Shown in pieces: positions 1 to 8,900 of a stretch of 45,303 bases of DNA. The position numbers and the translations under genes were made by a program. Every line of letters starts with the position of its first letter. The stretch's first letter is position 1. Location: the NCBI GenBank assembly GCA_964624075.1, contig CAZUWH010000022.1, positions 1 to 45,303 of the forward strand, read 5' to 3'. The DNA is from CAZUWH01 sp964624075 (GTDB taxonomy: Bacteria; Pseudomonadota; Alphaproteobacteria; Rhodospirillales; Rhodospirillaceae). The notes beneath the pieces are model-generated. The model ran no database searches, was not told the origin of the DNA, and saw nothing but the letters and a program-made list of their open reading frames with translations.

Positions 1-44
1 TTTTAATCAGCAGGTCCTGGGTTCGATCCCCAGCGCGCTCACCA
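1..44 (+). tRNA. 3' part of tRNA-Lys (anticodon UUU), 5' half outside window
   Basis: The window begins at the T33 position of an anticodon loop. Bases 2-4 read TTT (anticodon), 5-6 AA, then the anticodon 3' stem TCAGC, a variable loop, a T arm (CTGGG / TTCGATC / CCCAG), the acceptor 3' strand CGCGCTC, discriminator A and an encoded CCA at 42-44. With the base C preceding the homologous copy at the right end, the loop is CTTTTAA, which fits Lys(UUU). The 5' half must lie just outside the window, so the functional tRNA is on this side. This is the integration target. Confidence 0.75.
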
Positions 45-53
45 GAGAAATCA
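1..53. repeat. attL core (tRNA 3' end)
   Basis: This segment matches 45251-45303 in direct orientation with three mismatches over 53 bases (position 15 T/C, position 45 G/A, position 46 A/G). A direct repeat of a tRNA 3' end at both edges of a 45 kb block with an integrase at one edge is the standard signature of tyrosine-recombinase integration. The crossover site within the core cannot be placed from this sequence alone. Confidence 0.9.
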
Positions 54-76
54 AGAGGTTAGCGGTAATTTCCCTC

Positions 77-119
77 CACATCCCCCTCTTCACATCCCCG
101 CTATCATCCCCGTGTCCTG
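77..119 (+). other. Left arm-type integrase sites (candidate)
   Basis: CACATCCCC occurs at 77-85 and 91-99, and ATCCCCGTGTCCTG at 106-119. The same 9-mer recurs at 45131-45139 and the same 14-mer at 45145-45158, both direct and inside the other prophage end. Short direct repeats flanking both att cores are typical of integrase arm-binding sites. The rest of 54-197 shows no gene I can support. Confidence 0.55.
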
Positions 120-197
120 ATGATACCCCCGCTCCGGGCCTCCCTGCCCGGCAGAGGAATCCCGGAACCAGCCAGCGGCAGATTCTTTCCTCCTGGT

Positions 198-755
198 TCA
201 ACAGTAAGCCAACGCGCCCGAGAAACGGCGCAGAGATTGGATCCACACTTCCCCTCCGCACTCGGTAGAAAATTGGATCGCTGTGCTGACTGCAGTACGG
301 ACAACCGTTTCCGGGGAAGCGTTTTGCAGACGCAGAACGTGGGCAGCACCTGTGGCAAGATCATCGCCAGAGCCATTGGCTACCCACTCTTCACGTCTGA
401 CGTGTCCATTGCCGCCGATATCATACACCTCGCATGCAGATGCCAGGATAATGCGAACATTAAAGCGGATTGGATCGCCCTGTTCTTTCATCGGTTCCCA
501 TCCGTCCTCTCGCAGAAGTGCAAAATATTTAGAGCTAAAGGCGTAAGGCGTAATGTCAGGGCTTAGAAGTTCTCGGGCGTTAACTTCGATCAAGTCAAAT
601 GCCTTGGCGTTTCCGCATACTCCGGCTGCCCAATGCGAGCCGATAACCCACTTTCCTTCGAGGAGAGGAAGCGCTGCGCAACCGTACGTTTCATGAGTGT
701 CTGACCCTATAACCGTGCCGTAACCAGGCTTGTGGAGCGCGCAAATGATGGTCAT
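198..755 (-). CDS. Proteasome/HslV-like Ntn hydrolase
   Basis: The 185 aa product has the N-terminal layout of the HslV/proteasome beta fold: Met followed by Thr2 (the would-be nucleophile after Met removal), the motif GSDT at 17-20 (equivalent of the HslV GDG segment with Asp17), Lys35 in a GKWV context (equivalent of Lys33) and GVCGNAKAFDLIE, which resembles the HslV G-x-A-G-x-x-A-D-A-F-x-L segment. The start at 755 has GGGAGG upstream. It is the last gene of the late operon, after the lysis genes. No ATPase partner such as HslU is visible, so it may act alone, borrow a host unfoldase, or be a non-proteolytic relative. Assignment by motif reading only. Confidence 0.7.
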   Translation of the reverse strand: MTIICALHKPGYGTVIGSDTHETYGCAALPLLEGKWVIGSHWAAGVCGNAKAFDLIEVNARELLSPDITPYAFSSKYFALLREDGWEPMKEQGDPIRFNVRIILASACEVYDIGGNGHVRREEWVANGSGDDLATGAAHVLRLQNASPETVVRTAVSTAIQFSTECGGEVWIQSLRRFSGALAYC

Positions 756-761
756 GCAGAC

Positions 762-1187
762 TTACCTCCCTTCCAAGCTCAACAGCCTGCGGCCCACGCG
801 CTGGGCACGGGGTCCGACCTGCGTGGCCCACCGGCTGTTTTGCGCTTCTTCCGCCGCAGTCGTGTAATCGCCATGCCGGAGGGCCTCCAGCATCCGGCGG
901 AAGCCCAGCAGACGGGGGACCCCCATGTTGAAGGCCATGTTAGCCAGGGCGCGGGCTGGGGCATCGGGCAGCGTCCGCCACCAGGGCAAGGCGTGATCCA
1001 ACTCGGCCTCGACGATCGCGATGTCGTTATCGAGCAGCACCATGGCCTCGGCCTCAGTGATGCCACGATCATCCAGGTTCCGCCCAATCCCGATCGTGAG
1101 CTTGCCGGCAGGGCAGCGATACGGCTTGAGCCGCAACCCCTCGTCAACGATCAGTTCGCCTTTCAGGGGATCTCTGTTCATGGGCAT
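762..1187 (-). CDS. Endolysin, T4-type lysozyme (GH24)
   Basis: The 141 aa product cleaves peptidoglycan at the end of infection. Residues 15-35 align with T4 lysozyme (DEGLRLK-x-Y ... TIGIGR). The catalytic pattern is Glu16-x8-Cys25-x5-Thr31: the usual Asp of the E-x8-D-x5-T triad is Cys, a variant known in the family and compatible with activity. There is no signal peptide or SAR segment, so release needs the holins upstream. TAGGAGAGACAC before the ATG overlaps the stop of the preceding holin gene, implying co-translation. Confidence 0.93.
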   Translation of the reverse strand: MPMNRDPLKGELIVDEGLRLKPYRCPAGKLTIGIGRNLDDRGITEAEAMVLLDNDIAIVEAELDHALPWWRTLPDAPARALANMAFNMGVPRLLGFRRMLEALRHGDYTTAAEEAQNSRWATQVGPRAQRVGRRLLSLEGR

Positions 1188-1196
1188 GTGTCTCTC

Positions 1197-1412
1197 CTAG
1201 AGCAGCAGGCTGATCAGAATGACCAGGCTATTGGCAACGCCGGTGAGGGCTTGCTGCATCTCCGGCGCCAGGTTGATATCGAACAGGCTGAGCAAGGCCA
1301 TCAGGCCCGTGATGATGCCAGCCGTGAAGGTGGTGGAGCGCTTGACCAGGAAGGTCCGGGCCATAGTGCGCAGATTGTGCGCCGTGCTGGGGGAAGGCCG
1401 CAATTCGGTCAT
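1197..1412 (-). CDS. Small membrane protein, probable holin
   Basis: The 71 aa product has a charged N-terminus, a hydrophobic stretch around residues 30-43 (AGIITGLMALLSLF) and a C-terminal hydrophobic tail (ANSLVILISLLL). It sits between a second holin-like gene and the lysozyme, the normal place for a holin. Start chosen at 1412 (GGAG nine bases upstream); a longer reading upstream would run through a terminator hairpin. Family not recognised; function from size, membrane segments and position. Confidence 0.7.
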   Translation of the reverse strand: MTELRPSPSTAHNLRTMARTFLVKRSTTFTAGIITGLMALLSLFDINLAPEMQQALTGVANSLVILISLLL

Positions 1413-1427
1413 TGAGAGGACTCCAAT

Positions 1428-1449
1428 AAAAAAGCCGCCAGAAGGCGGC
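1428..1449 (-). terminator. Intrinsic terminator between the two holin genes
   Basis: On the minus strand GCCGCC-TTCT-GGCGGC is followed by six T (1433-1428). It lies just upstream of the 1412 start codon, so transcription into the second holin, lysozyme and Ntn hydrolase would be attenuated unless the late transcript is antiterminated. Confidence 0.8.
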
Positions 1450-1455
1450 AATGGG

Positions 1456-1656
1456 TCAGGGGGGCGGTGTGCGCCAACGCTTGAATCGTGCCCAGCCATC
1501 ATGCAGCCCCAGAATTAACCGGAACAGAACCAGGAGCAGCCCCAGCCAAACGGTGGCGACTTGTGCCCAATCCGCCAGGATCGTGATCCAGAACGGCACA
1601 GTAATCGCCACGCCCCCGACAGCGACATCGGTGACGTCCTTGGTGTGGGCAAGCAT
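1456..1656 (-). CDS. Holin, small class II type
   Basis: The 66 aa product contains two hydrophobic segments (about residues 12-30 and 33-50: VGGVAITVPFWITILADW and VATVWLGLLLVLFRLILG) and a basic C-terminus (WARFKRWR), the common layout of short podovirus holins. It lies directly after the fibre genes and before a second holin-like gene and the lysozyme. It would form the membrane lesion that lets the cytoplasmic lysozyme reach the wall. Start at 1656 has a G-rich but not canonical binding site. Confidence 0.75.
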   Translation of the reverse strand: MLAHTKDVTDVAVGGVAITVPFWITILADWAQVATVWLGLLLVLFRLILGLHDGWARFKRWRTPPP

Positions 1657-1674
1657 GGGGAGGCCTCACACAGG

Positions 1675-3420
1675 CTAGGGATTTCTATAAGACAGCGTTT
1701 GTGTCATTATGGCACATTCCATAATCACAAGAGATATATCACAGTGTATCGCATTTTCTGGAATTCCTGTTTTATCTAAGTCATGGGTCTCTATGGCCGT
1801 TCCAACCATCATACTTTGACCATTGCTATAATATGTCTTAATTACATCAAGAGTTCTCCTATCATCCTTGCCTTGAGAGACATCATAATTCTTGAAAGAG
1901 TCGATGATTTCCAGTCCTCTACGAAGATCTATTCTGAATGTTATTCCTTTTCTATTTTCAAGGCCAATGTAGGTAAGAAAAGCGAAAAGCATGTAAAGTG
2001 TTCCACGATCTGTTGTGGGAATTCCTATTTCTGGGATGATTGATTTCCCATTCCTTATATTCCAGGGAGGCAGAGATATATTCAATGTATAGATATTTTT
2101 AACAGGGCGTGCTATCATACTCCATTCTGGAGGTTTGTTAGGTCCACCGTTTTTCAGGAATTCGCCATTAGCGTCTGGATATGGTATATAAGCTAGACTC
2201 TTCCCATCAGTAGAATTGGCATAAGCTAATGCATACTTTGGATTGGTGGTCGTCGTCGGACCGGTCACGAAGTCAGTAACCTGCCTGCCGCTGCTTTTTA
2301 GAGTTTTACCGTTTGTGCCGTCAAAAACGGGGAGTTCACCAGCAACGCTGCTAGAGGGGCCCTTGATAAGGTCAGCAGATGCAGACAATATGCCATCGGC
2401 ATCGATGGAGACATTGTTACCAACCTTGACGCCCCCGAGTGTCGTGCCAGTTGCCGCTGGAAGCGTGTATGCATTAGCACTGGTAGCGATGCCGTCGAGT
2501 TTGGCCTTGTCGGTGGCCGATATAAAACCAGGAACCGTTGTCGTTGCCGGGGCATGGGTGTGGTTGGCAGCTGCCTTACCAGCCAACTCTGTCGTGACCG
2601 TACTGGCAAAATTGGCATTACTGCCGAGTGCATCTGCCAGTTCCTTCAGGGTGTCAAGCGCCGCTGGTGCCGCCCCCACCACTGCCTTGATACGGTCGTC
2701 TATATCGGCGGGAGTGGCTGCCCCAATATCAGCGGGCTTGTGTGTATGGCTTACAGCCGCCTTGCCAGCAATGGACTGTTCCAGATCGTTAACCGATTTC
2801 CCACTGTCCCCTAGCATCCTCCCGCTGGTATCTAGAAAAGAGGGGATATTCCCCGCCACAGCGCTGGCAGGCTTGGTCATAAAATTGTCAATCGACTCGC
2901 CGCTATCCAGCAGCGTTATGGCCTGACCGGAGGCAGGCGCTGCGAAGATGGGGATGCCTCCCCTTCTTTGTGAACGGGGGGAGGCGACCACCAGATTTCC
3001 GATTGACCAGTGACTATCCTTCAATGCTTTCCCGGTCTCATCGGCAAAGATCGCGAGATTCCCGCTCGTGCTTTGAGTCGGTCCGGTAACCAGTGAACTG
3101 GCGAGCTTCCCGCTGCTCGTCAGTAGTTTCCCGTCTGGGCCGCCAAGAACGGCGACAAAGCCGTCCACGCTGTCATCCAGCCCCATGAGTAGACGGATAA
3201 GTGTCGTATCCGCTAACAGCGTCTGCCGCAACCTATCACCAAAGGTATTGGTATCCACTGCATCGCGCGTGCTCAGGATCTTCACCCCGCCGCGTGTATT
3301 TCCATCGCCATAAAACAACGCATTCTCGTCGATATCATAGAACAATTCGCGTTGGCGGGGGGTGCAGCTCATCCGTTTTCGTGTAGTGGTCCATGACCAT
3401 AGAACAGTAGTGGACAACAT
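1675..3420 (-). CDS. Tail fibre / receptor-binding protein with beta repeats
   Basis: The 581 aa product begins, after a short leader, with Y-D-x(4)-L-x-Y-G-D-G-x-T-x-G-G, a motif shared with the next fibre gene (3450-4544) and typical of fibre attachment modules. It continues with several copies of a repeat (GPxxSxxGxxxxFxxxxGKxLxxSG), then HTH-motif collar-like segments (AVSHTHKPADIG, AAANHTHAPATTT) ending in a long AT-rich C-terminal region that probably binds the receptor. Start 3420 has GGAG eight bases upstream; a shorter start at 3372 is possible. The drop in GC in the last 550 bases suggests the tip was acquired separately. Confidence 0.8.
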   Translation of the reverse strand: MLSTTVLWSWTTTRKRMSCTPRQRELFYDIDENALFYGDGNTRGGVKILSTRDAVDTNTFGDRLRQTLLADTTLIRLLMGLDDSVDGFVAVLGGPDGKLLTSSGKLASSLVTGPTQSTSGNLAIFADETGKALKDSHWSIGNLVVASPRSQRRGGIPIFAAPASGQAITLLDSGESIDNFMTKPASAVAGNIPSFLDTSGRMLGDSGKSVNDLEQSIAGKAAVSHTHKPADIGAATPADIDDRIKAVVGAAPAALDTLKELADALGSNANFASTVTTELAGKAAANHTHAPATTTVPGFISATDKAKLDGIATSANAYTLPAATGTTLGGVKVGNNVSIDADGILSASADLIKGPSSSVAGELPVFDGTNGKTLKSSGRQVTDFVTGPTTTTNPKYALAYANSTDGKSLAYIPYPDANGEFLKNGGPNKPPEWSMIARPVKNIYTLNISLPPWNIRNGKSIIPEIGIPTTDRGTLYMLFAFLTYIGLENRKGITFRIDLRRGLEIIDSFKNYDVSQGKDDRRTLDVIKTYYSNGQSMMVGTAIETHDLDKTGIPENAIHCDISLVIMECAIMTQTLSYRNP

Positions 3421-3449
3421 TGGCTAGGCTCCATGTTTTCTTTCAACAC

Positions 3450-4544
3450 CTAGTTTTTCTTCGATACCAATCCATATAAAGTAAATGTTCCAGCGGCAAT
3501 AGTATCCTGTTTCTGTGATGTTGTAAGTTTGAAAGTTATGCCAGTTATTGCTCTTGTATCAAGGAATACGCCGTCTTTCAATGAAGAGCAGAAACTATCT
3601 TTCCTCGAACCATCCACGTATGTCATGAACTGATGCAGAGAAATATATGTATGAAGACCTTCTGTAGGCCCGTTGAACACATGCATCATGAAAGAGCCGT
3701 TATACCCACTCCCTTGGAGTGTGGGGTTTATCTGGGCTGTGGGGCTTATTATAGCACTAGAATCATTCAAGGAAGACTTCTTATTATTCTCAAAATTAAC
3801 CGTGCTGGATGCCCCGCTAGTGATGTAAAATGACCCTGTGATTTCATCACCTCCAACCATAAACCTAATGTCAAGGTATGTTGCTGCAGTGCCAGCCTGT
3901 ATCCCAGTGCCAACCACGACATAGGTGTTGTACTCCTTCGTAATGCCCTTGAGCACAACAGAGGATTTCGGCGTGTCTGATGGTTTAATAATTTCAGATT
4001 TCCCGATTTGCACAAAGCTGCCAGGATCCGGGGCCTTGAAACTGGGCGAATCATCTCCAGGCTCTCTGCCGTTGCCGGTCAGGATATGACCCTTTTCGGC
4101 TTTCTCCAGGCTGGAGACAGGCAGAAGGGCGCATTTGACCATAGGGCCCTTAGCATTGTCCTCGACGAGAAGGACATGGCCAGGGGTTTGATCGATCGCC
4201 GACAGGTCAGAGACTCGCACCAACCTATATATGGGCAACTTGCCGATGCCGATGCTGTGCAGCGCAGTTCCCTCTACGCCGGGAGTGGGCCCATCGAGCA
4301 GGGCCAGACCAGAGATCCCATCAAAGAGAGCCATGGCAAAATTGGTTGATTGTTTCGGCCCCCTTACATTCCCTGTGCTGAACTTACCATCCCCCTCGTC
4401 CACAACGAGCGCCCTGCCGCCTGCCGTTACTCCGTCTCCCATATATAGAAGCTTCCGGTCTGTGTCGTAGACCACCTCTCCTCTCACAAGCACAGAGTCC
4501 GCGCGCTCCTCCATGGTAGCGTCTGGCATTTTGATAACGCCCAT
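3450..4544 (-). CDS. Tail fibre / receptor-binding protein
   Basis: The 364 aa product starts with an attachment module (RGEVVYDTDRKLLYMGDG, residues about 21-38) followed by one GPKQST-type repeat, a linker, and an AT-rich C-terminal half that ends GTFTLYGL, a common end of phage fibre knobs. It overlaps nothing; its AAAGGGAATAAAT binding site lies at the end of the gp17-like gene. The attachment module is homologous to that of the 1675-3420 protein, so the two may be alternative or paired tips on one adaptor. Confidence 0.8.
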   Translation of the reverse strand: MGVIKMPDATMEERADSVLVRGEVVYDTDRKLLYMGDGVTAGGRALVVDEGDGKFSTGNVRGPKQSTNFAMALFDGISGLALLDGPTPGVEGTALHSIGIGKLPIYRLVRVSDLSAIDQTPGHVLLVEDNAKGPMVKCALLPVSSLEKAEKGHILTGNGREPGDDSPSFKAPDPGSFVQIGKSEIIKPSDTPKSSVVLKGITKEYNTYVVVGTGIQAGTAATYLDIRFMVGGDEITGSFYITSGASSTVNFENNKKSSLNDSSAIISPTAQINPTLQGSGYNGSFMMHVFNGPTEGLHTYISLHQFMTYVDGSRKDSFCSSLKDGVFLDTRAITGITFKLTTSQKQDTIAAGTFTLYGLVSKKN

Positions 4545-4546
4545 AT

Positions 4547-5293
4547 TTATTCCCTTTCTCCAAGATCTATGACGCGTCTATGCGCGAATACGTCGTCGAC
4601 TTCCGGTCGATGTCTACGCCAACCTCCGTCAATGACCTGTTTTCCATCGAGTCGGTTTCCCAGATCCAAATAAACACCTGGCATAGAACTCTCGCCCCGG
4701 AATCCCTTGTCGCGCTCCTCGCCGGGTGGCGTCCAAGGGCCGCCGTCAATGACATCAGGCACACCGAGCCACGATCCCAATGATGACAAATGTTTGCCGG
4801 GAGAAAACATCGTGCGAATCGCCGCAAGGGTCTTCTCAGCGGCGATTCTGGCTGTGTTAGCGGCCTCAGCATGAAACCTGCTATTGTCGATATGCTTTTC
4901 ATAGGTTGGCAACAACTTGAAAGCGCGTTCAATCAACTCGTCTTGCTGCTGGTCGTGCATTACGCCAAGATCAAGCGCTCGTTCGATGTCCTCCGGGAAG
5001 AACGCGCCTTGATTGTGCAGTCTCGTCTCTTGTACCGCAGGCACATTGCGCCGGAGGGTGATCGTGTTGCCGGCTGCCGGCGCTTTAACGAATCGCACCT
5101 TCCCCCCGTGGGGGGAGATATCCATGACGGTATAATGCTGGCCAAGGACCAGCACCTTCTCGCGCCCGGACGAGTCGCTCAGAATCACTTCCAGGTGCTC
5201 TGGGGCATAGGCCATAAATGCGAACGTGAACTGCACGTTTTCGCCGTTACAGACGAAGGGACCGGAACGGGCTGGTGTTGAGGAAACGGCCAT
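4547..5293 (-). CDS. T7 gp17-like tail fibre, N-terminal adaptor
   Basis: The 248 aa product carries the phage T7 tail fibre N-terminal domain over roughly residues 10-150 (FVCNG...QFTFAFMAYAPEHLEVILSD, the GQHYTV segment, and LHNQGAFFPEDIERALDLGVMHDQQQDELIERAF). In T7 this domain anchors the fibre to the tail. It lacks a long receptor-binding portion: the C-terminal 90 residues are short and polar, so it is probably an adaptor carrying the products of the two downstream fibre genes. GAGGTAAACA precedes the ATG, immediately after a terminator hairpin. Confidence 0.88.
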   Translation of the reverse strand: MAVSSTPARSGPFVCNGENVQFTFAFMAYAPEHLEVILSDSSGREKVLVLGQHYTVMDISPHGGKVRFVKAPAAGNTITLRRNVPAVQETRLHNQGAFFPEDIERALDLGVMHDQQQDELIERAFKLLPTYEKHIDNSRFHAEAANTARIAAEKTLAAIRTMFSPGKHLSSLGSWLGVPDVIDGGPWTPPGEERDKGFRGESSMPGVYLDLGNRLDGKQVIDGGWRRHRPEVDDVFAHRRVIDLGERE

Positions 5294-5303
5294 TGTTTAC
5301 CTC

Positions 5304-5336
5304 AAAAAAAAGACTGCTCTCATGGAGAGCAGTCTT
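5304..5336 (-). terminator. Strong intrinsic terminator before the fibre genes
   Basis: A perfect 12 bp stem (5325-5336 with 5310-5321) and a 3-base loop are followed on the minus strand by a run of T (8 A on the plus strand, 5304-5311). It sits between the two small acidic genes and the gp17-like gene, whose ribosome binding site is within the T tract. It should lower fibre and lysis gene transcription or require antitermination. Confidence 0.9.
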
Positions 5337-5396
5337 AGTTGGAAAAAGAGAAGATTTGCTACTTTATAGGCCCTAGTAGCTCAGGATTCTATCCAA

Positions 5397-5591
5397 TTAC
5401 AGCAGGACTTCGGGATGAAATGACGCCACGGAATCATAACTATTCCACCCATAAGAGCTATCGGTGTCATAGTCATTCCATCCATAAGAACTATCAGAGT
5501 CATCCAGAGTCGTCTTCGTCACCGCACTGATTGTTCCTTCACATTCCGGGCAATCAGGGCCGAGCACGAACTCTCTGATCGATTTCAACAT
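5397..5591 (-). CDS. Small acidic protein with SYGWN repeats
   Basis: The 64 aa product is unrecognised. It starts MLKSIREFVLG, has a CPEC pair at about 14-17, and then two copies of a DSSYGWNxYD repeat (about residues 32-52), giving a Ser/Tyr/Asp-rich tail. The repeat is also visible in the DNA. Its start resembles that of the neighbouring 63 aa protein (MMGWLRKIVDFFG), and both have a GAGGAA/GAGGGAA site spaced unusually far from the ATG. The DNA is poorer in GC than the flanking virion genes. Possibly a virion accessory or moron product. Confidence 0.6.
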   Translation of the reverse strand: MLKSIREFVLGPDCPECEGTISAVTKTTLDDSDSSYGWNDYDTDSSYGWNSYDSVASFHPEVLL

Positions 5592-5624
5592 TATTAGGTT
5601 CTTCCTCTAGATGTTAACGGGTAG

Positions 5625-5816
5625 TTAAGAGATGAGCATATCGTAGTGATGCATACCAAACATATCAGGATTACCAGAACTAGAGTCTACCTCTGGATAA
5701 TCGCTACTCTGGTCTGCATAACCTTTGTCCTTCACTCCAAGGAAGGCACGAGCGCTGATAGTTTCAGGAGCGTCGGTGCCAAAAAAGTCAACGATTTTTC
5801 TGAGCCATCCCATCAT
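5625..5816 (-). CDS. Small protein of unknown function
   Basis: The 63 aa product starts with an amphipathic basic helix (MMGWLRKIVDFFG) and continues into an acidic, Ser/Tyr/Asp-rich tail (SSDYPEVDSSSGNPD). It lies downstream of the 2131 aa internal protein gene and upstream of another small acidic gene with the same layout, so the two may be old duplicates. No family recognised. Confidence 0.6.
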   Translation of the reverse strand: MMGWLRKIVDFFGTDAPETISARAFLGVKDKGYADQSSDYPEVDSSSGNPDMFGMHHYDMLIS

Positions 5817-5924
5817 TGTATTTACATTTCCCTCGTTACAACTCAGTTACACTCAACATCCAATTTAATAGCCAATTAATGGCTACCGCAATGCTACCAA
5901 GAAGTCACAGATATAATTGCACAG

Positions 5925-8900
5925 TCAATTCCTGCGGTGGCGGCCAAACAATGTTTCCTGAATCGGAATGCCGCGCATTCCCTCGTCAAACCACTGCCAC
6001 AACGCATGCGCCGTACCAACCGGCTGCCCAAGGGGCAGACTAAATACATAGCCTGTCAGTTCGGCGGTGTGTCGTGCCAGCTTCGGGGCATCCGGTTCAC
6101 CGGCCTTCAGTTTCTCAACGTCGTGGGCCAACTTGGTGAGCGTGGTGCCAAACTGTGTGACAGGAGATAGCGTGTAACCGTAGCCACTCCCAAGGGCAGA
6201 GGCAATATCCCTAACCACGGGCATCGACAAGAAGGGGAAGACCGCAATCTTGGTCAGAAGCCACTGGACCCACCCCTCATCATCATCTGGCTCTCTGCCG
6301 GTCAACAGTTCGCCCAGCACCGCCGGCCCGACCACCAGGAACAGAGCGCGGGACAACAGGGCGGGGAAGTCCCCGGCTTCCGCCGTTCGGATGTCACGCC
6401 CCAGCGTGCGCAGGCGGTTGTATAGGGCGTTGAAGTAGCCATAGAAGATCGTAAGCAGCTTCTGGAACTCGCCACCACGCTGGAGTGCGGACAGGTCCTT
6501 GACGCCACCGGCTGCTTGCGTCAGGCGGATGACCCGCTCGGCATGGGCTACCGCACCGGCTTCATCCCCTGGGTTCTGTTCCAGATGCTTGTGCGCCGCA
6601 CCAACGAAAGTGGCCGTCGTGACCACCTGATCCATCAGGGCAATGCCATGAAAAGCGAACCGCTTCGTCTCTGCCAGCACCCCATGCTGGCCGGCCAAGC
6701 CGCGCATCTGGTCCCTGATATCGCGGTCCATGGTGTTATGGCGATGGCGCATTTCTCCGGACACGCTCTGGACGAACGCGACAGAATCCTGGAAGGCACG
6801 CGGACTGCGGAAAGCCAGGCGCATCCCCTTGGCCATGGCCCGAGATCCGATCATCTCGGCGGATGGAAAAAAGCCTGTAAGCTGAGCCAGCACTGTCGAG
6901 ACGCGATATCCCAGGCCCATGATGGTGGCGGTGTGCCGACCGTAGCGGGCCAGCTTGTCCCAGTTCCGCAAGCCGCGATCATCAAACCCGTCGTTGGCAA
7001 TCGCTTGCAGCCAAGGCCGGAACTGGCTGTAAATCTGCGGCCCCAGGACACGCTCGATCGCGTCTCGTACCGTGTCGTCCTGCAACAGCTTGTCCACTGC
7101 TGATACGGCCTCGCGGTGGGTGATGTCATGAATCACCTGCGCCAGATGACGCGGAATGACATCGAGGTCGAACAACAATGGGGCCGTGTAGCCGGTCCGC
7201 GCGATCGTGTGGCCCTGTGCGGTCTTCGGTCTAAAATAACTGTTCTCGAACAACAGGTTACCTGACTTCTCATTCCGTTGTGCCACATCGCGATTGCGGC
7301 GTGGGTCATAAACGATGGGGTAATATCCGCCCTGGTACGTGCCGAACGGTGTCGTGATCTCGCGGGCATCGACCTTGGGCGGCTTTACGCCCGTGAGTCG
7401 CTCTTGTAGCGCTTCAACCTCGGGCCACAGGCCGTTGATGGTATCCCACAGGCCTTGTACCAGATCCCAGTCGGCCTTGGTCAAAGGAGCGAGCACGGCG
7501 TCAAGCTGCTGTTGCGACCAGTTTTCGCCCCGGAGCATCTTGTCCAGATTACTCTCGCTGCCGGTATTAAGCGCTACCGCCAGCAGGTCAGCACGAGTGA
7601 AGTCTGTATTGACCTCCGGGATATGCACTTTTTCAGTCAGGCGGCGGCGATGAGCCGGATCAAGATTTCTGAACAGCCGTTCGACCGCCCCCACCTTTTC
7701 GACCAGAAGGTCGTTCTCATGCGCCTGCGACTCGACGATCGGCTGCCAGATCAGTTTCGAGACCGTCCCCGACGCGTCGCCGGCATCGAGCCAGTCTATC
7801 ACCTGCTCGATCTTGAGGAGACTGGCATCCAGGCCACCAATCGTGTCAAGAAACTGGTCCCACTGGGTTGGGTTGCGGTTTTTACTTTCCCGCACCTTCT
7901 CGGGCAGGTTGGCCAGAATGCCGTTGACCAGTTCGCTCTTGACCGCCGTGAAATCGCGTTGTTTCTTGGCAAGCCGCAGCTTGGTTTTGAGTCTGCCCAG
8001 GTGCTCCAGATATTTCACCGCATCGACCAAGCCGCGCAGTTCGTCCACCGTCAGGTCCCGGACATTCACCTGACCGGCCCGTTCCAACAACCTGGCTGGC
8101 ACCTCGACCACCTCCCCGGCATCCAGGCGCTGCTGGACGAAGGCCCGTAGTTTAGCCAGTTTGTCGAGCGTGCGCTGGCCGGCAGGACGCAGGTCGTAGC
8201 CTTCCAACAGGGCATCAATGCGCTCCACGTATTCGGGGGGCAGTTCCTTGCGTACCTTGGGCTTGTCGAACGAGCGCAGGAATTTCAACGCCTTGTCGGC
8301 TCCCTTCTGCACCACCCCTGCCTCATTGGCCAAGTGGTAGGCCAGGACCTGCCGGTCTTTCTGTTTGACCGCCTCCAGCAGGTTGCCCTTGGCGATGGCC
8401 TGTTCGGTCGCCCTGGCCGCCCGCACTTCGGCGGCCCGATGCAGGACCTCGTGCACATCGCGAAGCCGGCGACGGGCAATGATACGGGCTGCGGCTGCCC
8501 GGTAGACGGCAGCCGGTGTATCATGGTCGATCACAGCCTGGCGGGCCTGGGCCTGTGCTGCGACTTTATCGGACGCTTTCTTGCGCTCTGATGCCACATC
8601 CCAATCGCCCTGTTCTTTGGCCTCCTTGATCTTGTGCTTGGCAACGTCAAGACGCTCCTGCGCCTTCTCACGCTCGGCTTCGAGAGTTTGACGGGCCTTC
8701 TCCTTTTCCTTCCCCACGCGCATATCGGCGACAAGGCGCTCTGACGCCACATCCCAATCGCCCTGTTCTTTAGCCTCCTTGATCTTGTGCTTGGCAACGT
8801 CAAGACGCTCCTGCGCCTTCTCCAGGCCTTCCTCAAGGACCGCCTGGCGCGTCTGCCTCGCGACGACCTTCCGTAGCGTCTTCAGTTCAGCCTGCAACAG

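Noticed and set aside
120..566. 148-codon plus-strand frame at the left end
   Set aside because: Antisense to the Ntn-hydrolase gene, which has a better ribosome site and recognisable active-site motifs.
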